64,000 nucleotides of DNA. Source: Kudoa neothunni (taxonomy: Eukaryota > Cnidaria). Positions 10,700-22,257 of this stretch are shown piece by piece. A model generated the notes under the pieces. That model ran no database searches. It worked only from the letters and a program-made list of their open reading frames with translations, and was not told the DNA's origin. Each line of letters opens with the position of its first letter. Position 1 is the stretch's first letter. The stretch is from contig OZ199839.1 in assembly GCA_964304625.1 (NCBI GenBank), forward strand, positions 2,480,001 through 2,544,000, written 5' to 3'. Made by a program: the position numbers and the translations under genes.

Positions 10700-13600
10700 C
10701 AAATAATTTTATATACGAAACATGAATTTAATTTATTCGCTATAAATTCAAAAAGATTAATTAATTATTCACAAATTTAGATTAAATAAAATCATTCGGG
10801 AATAAAAAATTTAATAATAATTTTAAATAATAATGATTAAGAATGGATACATTGATTATTCATATATCTAATAAATGATAGTTTATTTTGAAATAATCCT
10901 TAATTTAGTCACAGTTAATTTTCTTTTTAGGACAAAATTCTGTGTAGACTAATTAAAGAGAAGTTAACAATTTTAAAGTGTTTTTATGCTCGCATTATCC
11001 AGTTAATACGCACGCAAATGAATCAGGTGGCAATTAATCTCTAAGTTGAATACTAGGTGATATTCCATATAATATATTATTGAACAATCATGAAAATATT
11101 AATAACATTTAACTGTATGTTCTCATTATTAGAAATCTGAATTGAAAAATAATTAGATTCTAATTATTTAAGTAAAATTATTAAAATTTTTCTCATAGAA
11201 GGGATCCATATGACAAGATTCCAAATAATTATATGTATATACTAATGAGTTGGTTGGTTTTGGGAATTCAAGTTTCTTCAAGATCATAGAATATTTTGTA
11301 ACGAATCTATTGATGAAACTTTAAATTGATTTTTATCACTGCATGAATAAATATCCAATATTCTATTATGGAATAATAACGATAATATATCTAATTATAT
11401 TACTTAATTATGAAAGTAGCGCGAAGTTTCTAAATCAAGTTTAATATCTCAATTAATATACAGAAAAAAAATAAGATAAGTTCACTCATACCAGAAATTT
11501 ATTTTATTGAATTTTAAAAGGTGAATGATGTTAATTGTAATTTACGCAATATAATTTAATACTTTTATTTAGGTCGTTAAAATTAATATTTTTCTCATTA
11601 TAGATATATATTTTATATTTACAAAATATTACATTGCCAGTATCAAAATAATATTGCATCTATTGAAATAAACTTACGGCTTGATTTAATAAGGTAATGG
11701 GAATTGGTTAGAACAGCGTCAGTCATGGTGGTCGCTATGGTTTATTTCTCGAGATATTATAATTACCTTTCATTTATCATTAGAATTTCCGTTGTACGAA
11801 AATTAACTAAGATGGTTCTCTAGTTTATTAATTAATATATTATTTGACGTTTTTAGTATCGTTTACAATTCTACTTACATTAGAGTGTACAATTTTATAG
11901 TAATCCGTTATTTATTCACAGGGTTTTTAATTAAATTTCAGATACAGTAACTACTATATTAACGAGGAAACTGAAATTTTAGGAAGACATGAATGCCATG
12001 GAATTATCCCTTTGTAGTAGAGTAAGTTTATAATCAAGCCATCAATTTAGCTTTTTTTATTTTGTAAGAAATTTAATTTTTTCAATTGATGTGAATCATT
12101 CAATGATTAACTATTTGTTTATTTAGATATAAATTTCACTCGTAGTAAACAAAAAAATTATGAACTAAGGGACGACAGTTGACAGTTGTTACACCATTAT
12201 TCATTTCATTTCATTTATTTATAATCAATTATATTTTTAAATATATTCAAATAGATTTAATTAGATAATTACTTTCACTATAATTAATTGATTCCTCATC
12301 TGAATTTCTATTGATTCATTCATTTTAAATTAAACATTTCTTTTTTGTGACTGTAATTATGTATTAATTTACATATAAAAATATTTTTTCATGATTAAAA
12401 TGTAGTAGTAGTTTATATAAAATGAAAATATATGATATTTTTATCATATTATATTTAGAGATGTTGTTTATTTGTTTAAATTTTCATTTTCAATTTACTG
12501 GTTTTACCTTTTATAGTAAATAATGAATAAAAGTCAATAATTCTATCTTTAAAATTGAATTATATACTTAAGTAGATTTTTATACTTTAAATTAAAGTTG
12601 CGCCTAAAGCTACCACTTAGAGCGCATCCATACATCACTCTGTTTATTTTAAACACAAACTAAAGTTATTTAGAAACTACGGTAACTCTACATATTGATC
12701 TATTGTTTTATTATTACTGACGTTATTTTTCATTTTGAAGGCTCATTTTATTAATTCAACGAATTTACCGTAAAAAATATATTTTTTAATCTAGCAATTA
12801 TGACCAAATTCGATATATAAATTATTTTATCGAATTTTTATTCCATATTTGAATCGTAATGTTAAAAATATATTGTTAAGTTATATTTCAGTATGTCAAA
12901 TGCCACAATAAGGTTATTGATTTATTAACAATTTATCGAGAACCTATTTATTACTCTGAGAGAAATAAAAGAAATAAATAGTCGGTAATAAATTTTTAGA
13001 TAAAGACCACACAACAAAAAACAAGTAAAAATTCTTAAGAAATGGAGGGCCTAAAATGGGAATGAATATATTATTTGGAGTTACCTTGAGGTAATAAATT
13101 TTAATTATAAATGCGACGAGTTATCACGCAAACCAATGCTGTTTTAAGAATAGAAAGAAAATGCGTGTATAACTTATAAATTTGATTAATAATTGTGGTT
13201 TAAAACATTATAACCTATATGGGCTAAAAAATGTTACCGATTATAATTAATTCTTTTACAATTATTAAAAGCTTATTTTATAAATTTAAAAAATTTTATC
13301 AAGGAAAATTGCGAAGAAAACTTAACCGTTCGGTTATTAATCTCTGGTAATTTGAATCTATGAGGTTAAATATTGTTCTCCAAATTTTGTCGAAACAAAG
13401 ATGAATGCCTGTCTTTGATATCTTTAAAAATTATTTAATTTGTTTAACAATACCTAACACATTTTCAAAGTCTTGAGACATTAAAATGAATGAATAAACT
13501 GTAAATATATTTTTAAAATATTATTTATTATGGATATTACTAATGTGAATAATGTTAAATAGAAAAACTCACTACATATTTTAGGATAATTGAATTTATT

Positions 13601-14519
13601 TTTGCTATATTTCTTGATTAGTATTTATACTTTCAGTATAATATTTATTCCTGTTCGTTTATTAATTATGAGTTCATTATTCATATGGAAATATTTGGTA
13701 ATAAGAACATTACGATAATCCTTCATGAAAAATAAGGCAGGGGCCACGTATCGGTCACTAATGAACAGAAAAAAAAACATGATGAAAAGACTTATAACTC
13801 TCTAAATTACTAGAAATCAAAGTAGAGTTCACGAAATTCGGATTGCAACATTTTGCCCTCCAAAATGACAAAAAACCTTTACGCAGTGTCTTCATTGATT
13901 AAATTTTTCCCATCGACTAAACCCCATTAAATTAAATATCCTTAAATTTAATTTATTTAAATTATATCAATGTAAAATTATTAATAAATTTAAATGTGTT
14001 ATTTTTTTACTAAAAATGTGGAAATAAAAGACTCGATTTGTCTAACGTATGCGAACTCTTCATGAAATGATTCCAAATTAGACTATTAAACTACTGGTGA
14101 ATATTTAACAGAATAGTTAATTTTTGAGCCAAAGTTTCACAAATACAAGATTTTATATATATATAATTTGGAACAATTCTAAATAATATCATAAAGAAAA
14201 TCGGGGATTATTTTTACTTTAAATACGATAAAGAGTAGTTGTTTCTAAAAATATGGAATTTGAAAAATCTTCATATATCAATAATAGAGGTGTAATAATG
14301 TTTATTAAAATCTTCAGAATAATTATATTCTCAAAATTTTTTCGAAGGACGCTTATCCCAATAATAATAAGAAATCGATCGCAACCTATTAGACTATTTC
14401 TTGATATAAAAAGTGTATTATTATTATTGACAAAATTTATTTAATGTAGTTTCTTTACGATATGCATCACATAATTATCTCATAAATGAGGGAAATGAGA
14501 ATTAAAATTGTTTTTATTT
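10700..14519. other. AT-rich intergenic region, no gene seen
   Basis: About 3.8 kb of very AT-rich sequence. The only long open frame (14253-14444) is a low-complexity Ile/Phe/Leu stretch with no splice or homology support. I see no repeat family shared with the rest of the window. Confidence 0.5.
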
Positions 14520-14532
14520 CGCGCAGGCGCAA
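14520..14532. promoter_or_regulatory. NRF1-like GC motif upstream of DDX24
   Basis: CGCGCAGGCGCAA lies about 240 bp upstream of the DDX24 start codon in a stretch that is otherwise almost pure A and T. Its inverse (GCGCCTGCGC) fits the known animal NRF1 consensus YGCGCAYGCGCR apart from one base. Function is inferred from position and resemblance only. Confidence 0.35.
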
Positions 14533-14772
14533 TCGATATTTAGCAATATACTTAACCCAATTAATAATGTTTGCCTTATTTTATGCCTCAAATAATAAAA
14601 TGTAACAAAATTAATTTAAAATTTCCGACAAAAATTTCAATTTTATAAATCTATCAAAAGTAATAATCAATGTTTAAATTTATTCTTCCTTTTCTAAAGT
14701 AACGTATTTTCAATTAGAGTTAAAATAAGGTATATATTTAAAATTAAAATTTGACTTGGGAATCAAATATGA

Positions 14773-17700
14773 ATGAATGAGGAAATAAACCACGTGGCAA
14801 CGCCCATCAGCAAAATGCCACAATGGAAGCGTGTTAAAGTGAATGAAGAGGATATTGATGGTTTCATAGACTTCGAAATGATGGTAGATAGTGGGGATGA
14901 AGAAGATGAAGGCGAATCGCTAGAAATGTCCGATGTTAGTGATGTGGAAACTAACATTCGCCAACCTCAGAACGAAACAGACTCCATCGATGTTAAAAAG
15001 GTATAAAATTTTAGCCGATTTTATTAATCATCATATTTAGAGTGATGTGACAGTTAGTAGTGACTCTGAGTGGTTTAAACTTGGATTGGATTCTGTTTTA
15101 GTTAATTCATTGGTTGGTAGTGGTTTTGAGTCGCCGTTACCCGTTCAACAGTTGACTCTTGTGAAAGCTGTTCACATGAGACATGATACTGTGGTTGCTG
15201 CTGAAACTGGTTCTGGAAAAACGCTCGCCTATGTTATTCCGATTCTTCATCAAATTCTATCCATCAGGAAATCTTCCATTGAAATCTCCGATCCAAAACA
15301 ACGTTGTGTACGAGCTATTATTATGACGCCCACTAGAGAGTTGGCTTCACAAGTGCATTCTCAAATAATGCAGTTATCAAAATCTTTGGACATTTATAGC
15401 ATAGCTATTATTGGTGGCATTTCAGCTAGAAAACACGAACGTCTCCTCTCCAAACATCCTGAGATTATTGTTGCTACTCCCGGTAGATTATGGTCCTATT
15501 TGGATGTGACTAAAGATAACGCTGAACAAACGCAATCCCATCTATCCAACCTAAAAGGAATGAAAGTTTTTGTTGTGGACGAAGTTGACCGTATGGTGGA
15601 AAACGGTCATTATGACGAGTTGGAGAGAATCTGCGCTACGGTCAACAAAGTTCACAACATTAAAAAGTTTGTGTTATCAGCCACACTCCAAATTGATATA
15701 AATAATTCAGCCGATGGTTCTAAAAAAGTCAAGAGAAATAAAATATCTAAAGTCCACAGTAAATATATGTTCAAGCTAATTAAGTCTAATACAGGGTCGG
15801 TTATGCTGAATTTTTTCTATCTTAAATAATTCAGCAATATAATTTTATGACTTCCTCATTGCAGTTTATAAATCTAATTTAAATTTCTTTTTATTGATTT
15901 AAATTTGTATTTTAATGGTAAAGGTTTTTTTAAATATTTTACCTTCAAAGTTGACGAAAAAGTCGTCGAATTGATTATTTTTTTCTGGAACAATGATTAC
16001 CCGGTGAATATATATATATATATATATATCACAAACTTTATTTCGTAGGTTTTTATTCAGTAATTATTAGGAATAATCAAACAAGTTAATTACCAAAAGA
16101 TTACATAATTGTTAATTCTTAGATCTATTATTAATATTCATATATATATAATAATTATGCAGTATTTTTGTTAATTAAATATTATTGACCTAAAAAGTAT
16201 TTAACATTTATTTTACTCGAAATAATAATAACTAAAATTATTTATGATAGAATTCTTTATTGAGAGCCTAAACTTACGATAAAGTCAAATTATAAGATTA
16301 AGAGTTGCTTCGTTGTGTGCGCCAGCAAAAATAGGGTTGAGTTATTCCATCCTTTCGTATATCAGCGATCCACAAAAATCGTGTTGTATTTTATATATGT
16401 TAGCTTAAATGTGTTTGAAAAATTTAAAACTTTTTTGAGTAGTATAAATTAGTCACGTGATCCCGTTTAAAATTTAGTCCCTATCGTTTAATGAGAATGG
16501 AACTGTTATATTTTTTTGTATTGTTTCAATATGTTGATGCATTTTCACGCTCCATGTATATTTTTTTATTGATTTAACAAATAAATTGAACTAAATTTAA
16601 TTTTGAATGTTTTTATTGATTTTTCCACGATGTAATAAATATTATATCATCTCATATACTTGCTTGAAATAAATATGACATAAACCTATTTTTTACACTG
16701 TTAAAATATCCCCATTCATATATTAAGATTGAAATTGGATAAAGATGTTTATTGATTAATTTAGAGTATTATTTTGATTATTTTTGGCGTTAATATAACT
16801 TAGTTAAAATTCACACACGAAAAATGAAAATATCCATGTTTATCCACTTCACTTTTATTGTTGTGCACACGCGCCTTTTTTATATTCTAACCAATCTTTT
16901 ATTTATTTATTTTATTAATTATTTAACATAAATAAGGAGTAGTGTATTAATTATTTATACAGAGTATATTTATTTTCAGTCATCAATTTTTATATTCATT
17001 TATATTATATTTTAATAATTATAATAAAATAAAAAAATTTCTGTTTTGGTTAATAAATAAATTTTATGATAAAATATTGATTTTAGTCTATAAAATTTTA
17101 ACAAGAAATCTATAAAATCCAATCTGTGTGTGCCCTTAAGTATTTATATTCTACATAAGGTAAAAATAATAGAAAGACATTGATTTAACTTTTAAAGTTT
17201 TATTATTTTTTCCAAAAATCTTTTTTATTATTGCAACTTCGAAAATTATCGAATCAATTAAAAATCACTGCTTATTGATTTAAAAATTGTTTAAATGGAT
17301 TATTTGACTTCAACAATGAAATTAAAATTCACCCTTGTATACTAAAATCTTCTGTGTTAATTTAGCTGTTATCAATCTATGTAGAGTAGTCGTTTGTATG
17401 CATGTGATTTTTGGAATGAGCTTATTAATTGTTATTTCGTTCATCAAATTTTTTTTAAATTTTTTAAAAGGGTGGATTTTAAGCTACTTTATATTTTTAT
17501 ATTTCTTCTATATATTTAAAACAGTATTTATACAATTTTTTTCTTATTAGAATATGTCAAATCTCAAGTGATGCTGAATAGTTCACGCTAGTTTTATATA
17601 AATTAAAACACTTAATTTGGAGTTTCCAATTTATTTTTAAAATCCATAATTAAATGAGACGAATAAAATTCCGTATTCTCTTCTGGTTTAAAATAAAAAT

Positions 17701-18786
17701 ATGTGTTTTAAAATGCATTGAACGCCAGAAAATTATTTTTCTAATATAAATTCATAATATAATAAAAGATATTTTTAATGGCTTATAAATAAAATTCTTC
17801 TTTATTGAAAATAATAAGTAATATTTAATTGAGATTATTAATGTAAAATTTGTTGCAGCCCTTTTTTATTCGAATTTAATAAAAAATAATAATCAAATTG
17901 TTAATAAATTAATTAGGCTGCCAACAAAAGATCATAGAAGAACTGAAAATCAATCTTGAAAAGGCCAATATAATAGATATGAGTAAAAAAAATATGACAC
18001 CGGACGCTCTGAAGGAGTATCGTGTGTTATGTGATGAGAATGAAAAAGAATTTTATTTGTATCAATTTCTGTCGGAGCATAGTTCTGAAAAAAAATCTCG
18101 TATTTTTCAACAAAGTGGAAAGTGTTAAACGTATAGGAGCGTTGTTTGGCTACCTTAAAAAACAACCAATGTTATTATACGGTAAACAAATGCAACGGAA
18201 AAGATTCGAAGCTGTGGAGAATTTCAACGCTAATAACGCACTTCTGTTCACGACTGATATAGCTGCTCGAGGAATTGATTTCGCAAATGTGGATAATGTG
18301 ATCCACTTTGATGTCCCACTCAGTGGTGACTCATATGTTCATAGAAGCGGTAGAGCAGCTCGTTGTTTTAGAAAAGGATTATCATTGATTCTATTGACTG
18401 CTCCTGAAATTCACAAGTATCAAGAAATTCTGAAAAAGCTCAATAGAAACCAAACTGATCAAGTAATTTAATTTAAAATAATTATCACATAATTTGTTTA
18501 ATATTTTTATTAGCAACTACCAAAATACGCATTTAAATGCGATCCTAACCTAGATCCAAAGGCCATAAAGTCGACTATCAAATTGGCGCTTAAAATTGTT
18601 GATAATGATATTCTGATTGAGAAGAAAATAAAAAACAAAAGTTGGTTTAAAAAGCAAGCTAAAATGGCTGATATTGATATCGATCCAGACTATTGTAAAG
18701 GAGTGCAAGATAACACAGTAGACCGATTGAAAGTTGAAAACAAAAAACTCAAAGTCCAACTTAATAAGACTTTAACTAGTATGTAG
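14773..18786 (+). CDS. DDX24: DEAD-box RNA helicase, DDX24/Mak5 family
   Basis: ATP-dependent RNA helicase of 60S ribosome biogenesis, expected in the nucleolus. Four exons: 14773-15000, 15041-15758, 17917-18462 and 18514-18786. Introns are 40, 2158 and 51 nt. An acidic N-terminus precedes the helicase core. Visible motifs are the Q motif (FESPLPVQQ), I (AAETGSGKT), Ia (PTRELASQ), GG, TPGR, II (VDEVDRM), III (SAT), V (ATTDIAARGID-type: TTDIAARGIDF) and VI (HRSGRAAR). The closing region (QLPKYAFKCDPN onward) matches the DDX24 C-terminal extension in position. Oddities: motif II reads DEVD rather than DEAD, and the exons total 1765 nt, one more than a multiple of three. The frame slips at a run of eight A (18088-18095) between EFYLYQFLSEHSSEK and NLVFFNKVESVKR. 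The convergent neighbour LIN7 ends 114 bp away. Confidence 0.88.
16007..16029. repeat. (AT)n microsatellite
   Basis: Pure AT dinucleotide run inside the 2.2-kb third intron of the DDX24 gene. Confidence 0.9.
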
Positions 18787-18900
18787 AAAATTATATTTTT
18801 GTATTATTTAAAAAAACAAATTTTCCAACAAATACAAACATATTAAAACAAAAAAATATTCATCAACACATGAAACTAATTGAAAAAGTAGATTTAGCTT

Positions 18901-20068
18901 TTAGTAGGTGCGACCCCGTTCCAGTTCTTCCAACTCTAGGATATTCATTTTAAAATAAACGAAAAAATACGATTATTTTACCTTCGATGCAATATTTTAC
19001 TTTGAGGGTGACAAATCCTTTAATAATAAACATAATAATTATATAATTTAAAACTGATTAACCACAACAAAATATGTATATATATATATATATATATATA
19101 TTACTTTCACAGCTTGAGACAATATCTTTAACTTGGTCATGAGTGGCATGTTCCACATCCTACACAAGTGAAAATATAAATTAATTCAATAAATATAATA
19201 CCACTCCATTTATTTGGATGATTTTATCTCCTCTTTTCAATTTTTTACAACTATAGAATAACTTAATATGACATCTTTGAAATATTCTACTTAAAAGCGC
19301 TGGTCCCTTTCAATATTTTTGATATGTAGATAGGAGTGTTTAAGTGAGACCCTCCAATGATATTAAATCCCAGAGAATCGTCACCATTCTATTTTAAAAT
19401 CCAATTTGACCAACCTAAAAATAATACTTACTTTTTCTACATGGATCAATCGGATATCTCTTTTATTGTATATTGAGTTCATTGATGAGTTGGGTTTGGA
19501 TGATATTTCCTCATAGTAGCTTATTAGAAGGCTCGCGTAGTTACCTTTGGGAGTTGCTGGTTTCTTCATGGTGTAAGGAATTTGCGGAATTATTGGCGAC
19601 GAAATTGGAGAACTATTTGTGTGGTTGCTGGTGAATTCAACTGATGTACTGGTTGATAATTTTGTAGTATCTTCTTCTAAAACAGTATCCATTTGATTAT
19701 GTTCTTTGATGCTGAGGGTATTTTCAAGAAAAGATGTATTATGTGTTTGTTCAGGCTGTAGATTTGCATATGCCTGTCATACCCTTAGTTAATTACCACA
19801 AAAACTTCACATTACTTGTGTGATAGTCTTAAACAAGTTAGAATCCATGATTTCTTTTATTTTCAATGCACAAACCTTTACATCATTGTCTAAACCAACA
19901 ATTTATTATGTCATATTTGATCCAACATGGGCCTCATTTAATTCGTTGTGAATTACCATGATTCCCCTCTAAAATACTGTTTATCTTGCATATAAATTTT
20001 TCCACCTCTAAATATAATACAGCTATTTTAATATAATTTTATTAGGACTGATAACTTGTGTTGATCAT
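18901..20068 (-). CDS. LIN7: LIN7-like polarity scaffold (L27 + PDZ)
   Basis: Small scaffold of the LIN2/LIN7/LIN10 and Crumbs/MPP complexes, which organise cell junctions and synapses. The first exon starts at 20068 (MINT, spliced to KVEKFICKINSILEGNH). The next two exons complete an L27 domain (CALKIKEIMDSNLFKTITQA), which aligns with LIN7 over about residues 5-55. A Ser/Thr-rich linker of about 90 residues follows (to about 19440). The PDZ domain begins with LGFNIIGG (carboxylate-binding loop) and continues with PIYISKIL, LKRGDKIIQINGV and FVTLKVKY over three further short exons. The end (IEELEELERGRTY, stop at 18901) matches the LIN7 tail. Introns are about 40-65 nt, all GT-AG. The linker is longer than in vertebrate LIN7, where L27 and PDZ are nearly adjacent. 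DDX24 ends 114 bp beyond the stop codon, in convergent orientation. Confidence 0.82.
19074..19101. repeat. (AT)n microsatellite
   Basis: TA dinucleotide run at the 5' side of the penultimate intron of the LIN7 gene. It begins immediately after the donor site. Confidence 0.9.
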
Positions 20069-20367
20069 CCCAATTTCACAAGACAACTAAAACACACCTA
20101 TCTTCTATCTCCACCTGCTAACAAAAACAGCGAATGACTATCCGACAACAATCTGTAAGTCACATAGGAACTTAACGCGACAATGTTTGTTTCCCTGTTG
20201 TTACCTTGACAATTAAAAACTACCCGTCAACCCAAATAACGTTAAATTGAATTTTTTGTTAACTATTTCTCAAATTATGAACAAATGTCATTGACGAGCT
20301 AATTTAAAGACACAGCAATAAAAATAAATCAAACAATATATAGTTCGTAAGAGCTAGAATCGGGTTA

Positions 20368-20958
20368 TTAATTTTCATGGACCGTCTCGTTAACCCATTG
20401 TAGATACTTTGGATTGCCGTCTATCACCTACAACAATTGATGACTTCAACAAATTAATCAAAATATACTACCTCAGTAAAGATTATTTCTGGTACATCAC
20501 AGTCATCGCATTTTTCTAGATTTTTTAATTAAAAGATAAATACTATTCAAAAAACTACAAAATTTGTTGTGTAACTTGCGGGATCTTTTCTTTTGTAGTT
20601 TTTAATATCTTTAAAACAATAAAATGGCCGATCAGAATATAAACCAATATACAACTAAAACTTCTTCGTCCTCATTTATTTTTCCCTCCCACACATATCT
20701 TTAAATAGGCAAATATAATAGAAAATAATGTTTAATCGTTAATTTTACATTGATACTACTTTAGGAATAATATTTGAACATGCGACCAATTTCTGTTGAA
20801 CCAAACTCCTAATTCGGTACAATTAAAGCGGTTTCAAATTAACTATAGGTTGTTCCTGTCTTTATATAACACTACCTGCAACATTGTATGGCCCTATCAT
20901 ATTTAGGAAAAGTCACATGGGCAATAACCACCATGCTTTGAAGTAGAGGGCACGACAT
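20368..20958 (-). CDS. CUTA: CutA divalent-cation tolerance family protein
   Basis: CutA proteins are small trimeric proteins; in bacteria they are linked to copper tolerance and in animals to acetylcholinesterase anchoring. Six exons can be joined: 20876-20958, 20749-20808, 20656-20698, 20559-20608, 20472-20515 and 20368-20427. The product begins MSCPLLQSMVVIAHVTFPKY and continues LVQQKLVACSNIIPK, VVSIYVWEGKINEDEEVLIL, KTTKEKIPQVTQQIL, CDVPEIIFTEVIDGNPKYLQ and WVNETVHEN. This follows the CutA fold over its whole length (about 112 aa). The exons total 340 nt, one too many; the frame slips at the five-A run opening exon 5 (20511-20515). There is no signal peptide, so the predicted protein is cytosolic. 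It is transcribed divergently from RRP8, with 103 bp between the start codons. Confidence 0.85.
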
Positions 20959-21061
20959 TTTAGAGTGAGTTCGGTTTTTAATGGAATATCACACTAACGA
21001 TAATAAACGAGTCTAACCGTTAATCTAAGTGCCATTTTATTCCCTCGTCACTATAACAACA

Positions 21062-21972
21062 ATGGGTAGCAAAAAACAAATAAAATTTTTAAAAAAGAAT
21101 ACCCGACCTAAAGTCGGCAAAAAACAACCGAAACACTCACCCATCAACAACAATATCACATCTTCCCAATTTCGTTATATCAATCAACTCCTGTACACTT
21201 CAGACAGCCAATATTCGGAGAATTTGTTCAAAAATGATCCCAGCCTTTTTGATATTTATCACAATGGTTACAATCAACAAATAAAACACTGGCCCACCAA
21301 TCCTTTAGATGCGGTGATCGGTCGAATAAAATCTTTGTAACTGGATATGCGAGTTATCGTGATACATTTTTTAATTCATTTGAAGAAATAAAAAAGACCT
21401 TGTTATTGCCGATATGGGATGTGGGCAAGCACGTTTAGCAACCGAATTAAACCATTATCAAATCCACTCGTTCGATTTGGTCGCTTCCAACTCAATGGTC
21501 ATCGCGTGTGACATCAAGAATGTTATTTTTAAAATGTACAAACAGATTAATCTTTTAATAATGTTTAGGTTCCACTTGAAGCTAATTCAGTTGATGTTGT
21601 GGTGTTTTGTCTCTCCTTAATGGGAACCAATTTAGGTGATTTCATAATGGAAGCCAATCGAATATTAAAAATGAAGTAGGAATTGATTGATCATTTTAAG
21701 TATGTCTAATAATGTATAATTTAGTGGCACATTGTTGATCGCTGAAGTGGCAAGCAGATTTCAAAATGTCTCTAATTTTACAACCTCTCTCAATCAATTG
21801 GGATTTAAATTGAATTTTAATGTAATTTTTGGAATAATTTTTATATTTATTTTTTATTTAGAAAAACTTGTCATCTCATTTTCTACTTTTTGAATTCAAA
21901 AAAATCATGCGACCAACTCCTAAAAAAGGATTAAAAATCTCTCTGATGCCCTGTTTGTACAAAAAGAGATGA
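21062..21972 (+). CDS. RRP8: Nucleolar rRNA methyltransferase RRP8 (nucleomethylin family)
   Basis: SAM-dependent methyltransferase of the nucleolus; in yeast and human it makes m1A in 25S/28S rRNA. The ATG at 21062 (MGSKKQ) is followed by a Lys-rich, nucleolar-type N-terminus. Exons are 21062-21336, 21386-21521, from 21569, from about 21724, and a last one to the TGA at 21970-21972. Family motifs are [23 protein letters not shown] motif I ([13 protein letters not shown]), FDLVAS, the acidic [30 protein letters not shown] and [10 protein letters not shown], ending [10 protein letters not shown]. At about 230 aa it is shorter than human RRP8 because the N-terminal extension is small. All introns are about 40-50 nt. 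The assembly gap begins 85 bp downstream. Confidence 0.88.
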
Positions 21973-22057
21973 TAAATAGCGTTGTGACTTGTTAGATAAT
22001 AAAAAATTAGTTACTGTGCATATTTTTATCTTTACTGTGATGAGAGTATTTTTTGCT

Positions 22058-22257
22058 NNNNNNNNNNNNNNNNNNNNNNNNNNNNNNNNNNNNNNNNNNN
22101 NNNNNNNNNNNNNNNNNNNNNNNNNNNNNNNNNNNNNNNNNNNNNNNNNNNNNNNNNNNNNNNNNNNNNNNNNNNNNNNNNNNNNNNNNNNNNNNNNNNN
22201 NNNNNNNNNNNNNNNNNNNNNNNNNNNNNNNNNNNNNNNNNNNNNNNNNNNNNNNNN
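22058..22257. other. Assembly gap (200 N)
   Basis: Exactly 200 undetermined bases, the usual placeholder for a scaffold join of unknown size. The real distance between the RRP8 gene and the MULE fragment is therefore not known. Open frames spanning the gap are artefacts. Confidence 0.99.

Larger units (their letters stand above)
490..10700 (-). repeat. Three-copy segmental tandem array carrying secreted-protein genes
   Basis: Three diverged copies of one segment lie head to tail: about 490-2560, 6540-8640 and 9300-10700. Copies 1 and 2 align from downstream of the stop codon, through all introns, to about 1 kb upstream of the start codon. Copy 3 is more diverged and its similarity fades shortly upstream of the gene. 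Copies 1 and 2 share an upstream inverted pair near 2136-2195 and 8193-8263 (TAATCCTACC ... GGTAGGA) that could form a hairpin. The 4-kb spacer between copies 1 and 2 is filled by transposon remnants, whereas copies 2 and 3 are only about 0.7 kb apart. Each unit holds one seven-exon gene on the minus strand. Confidence 0.8.
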
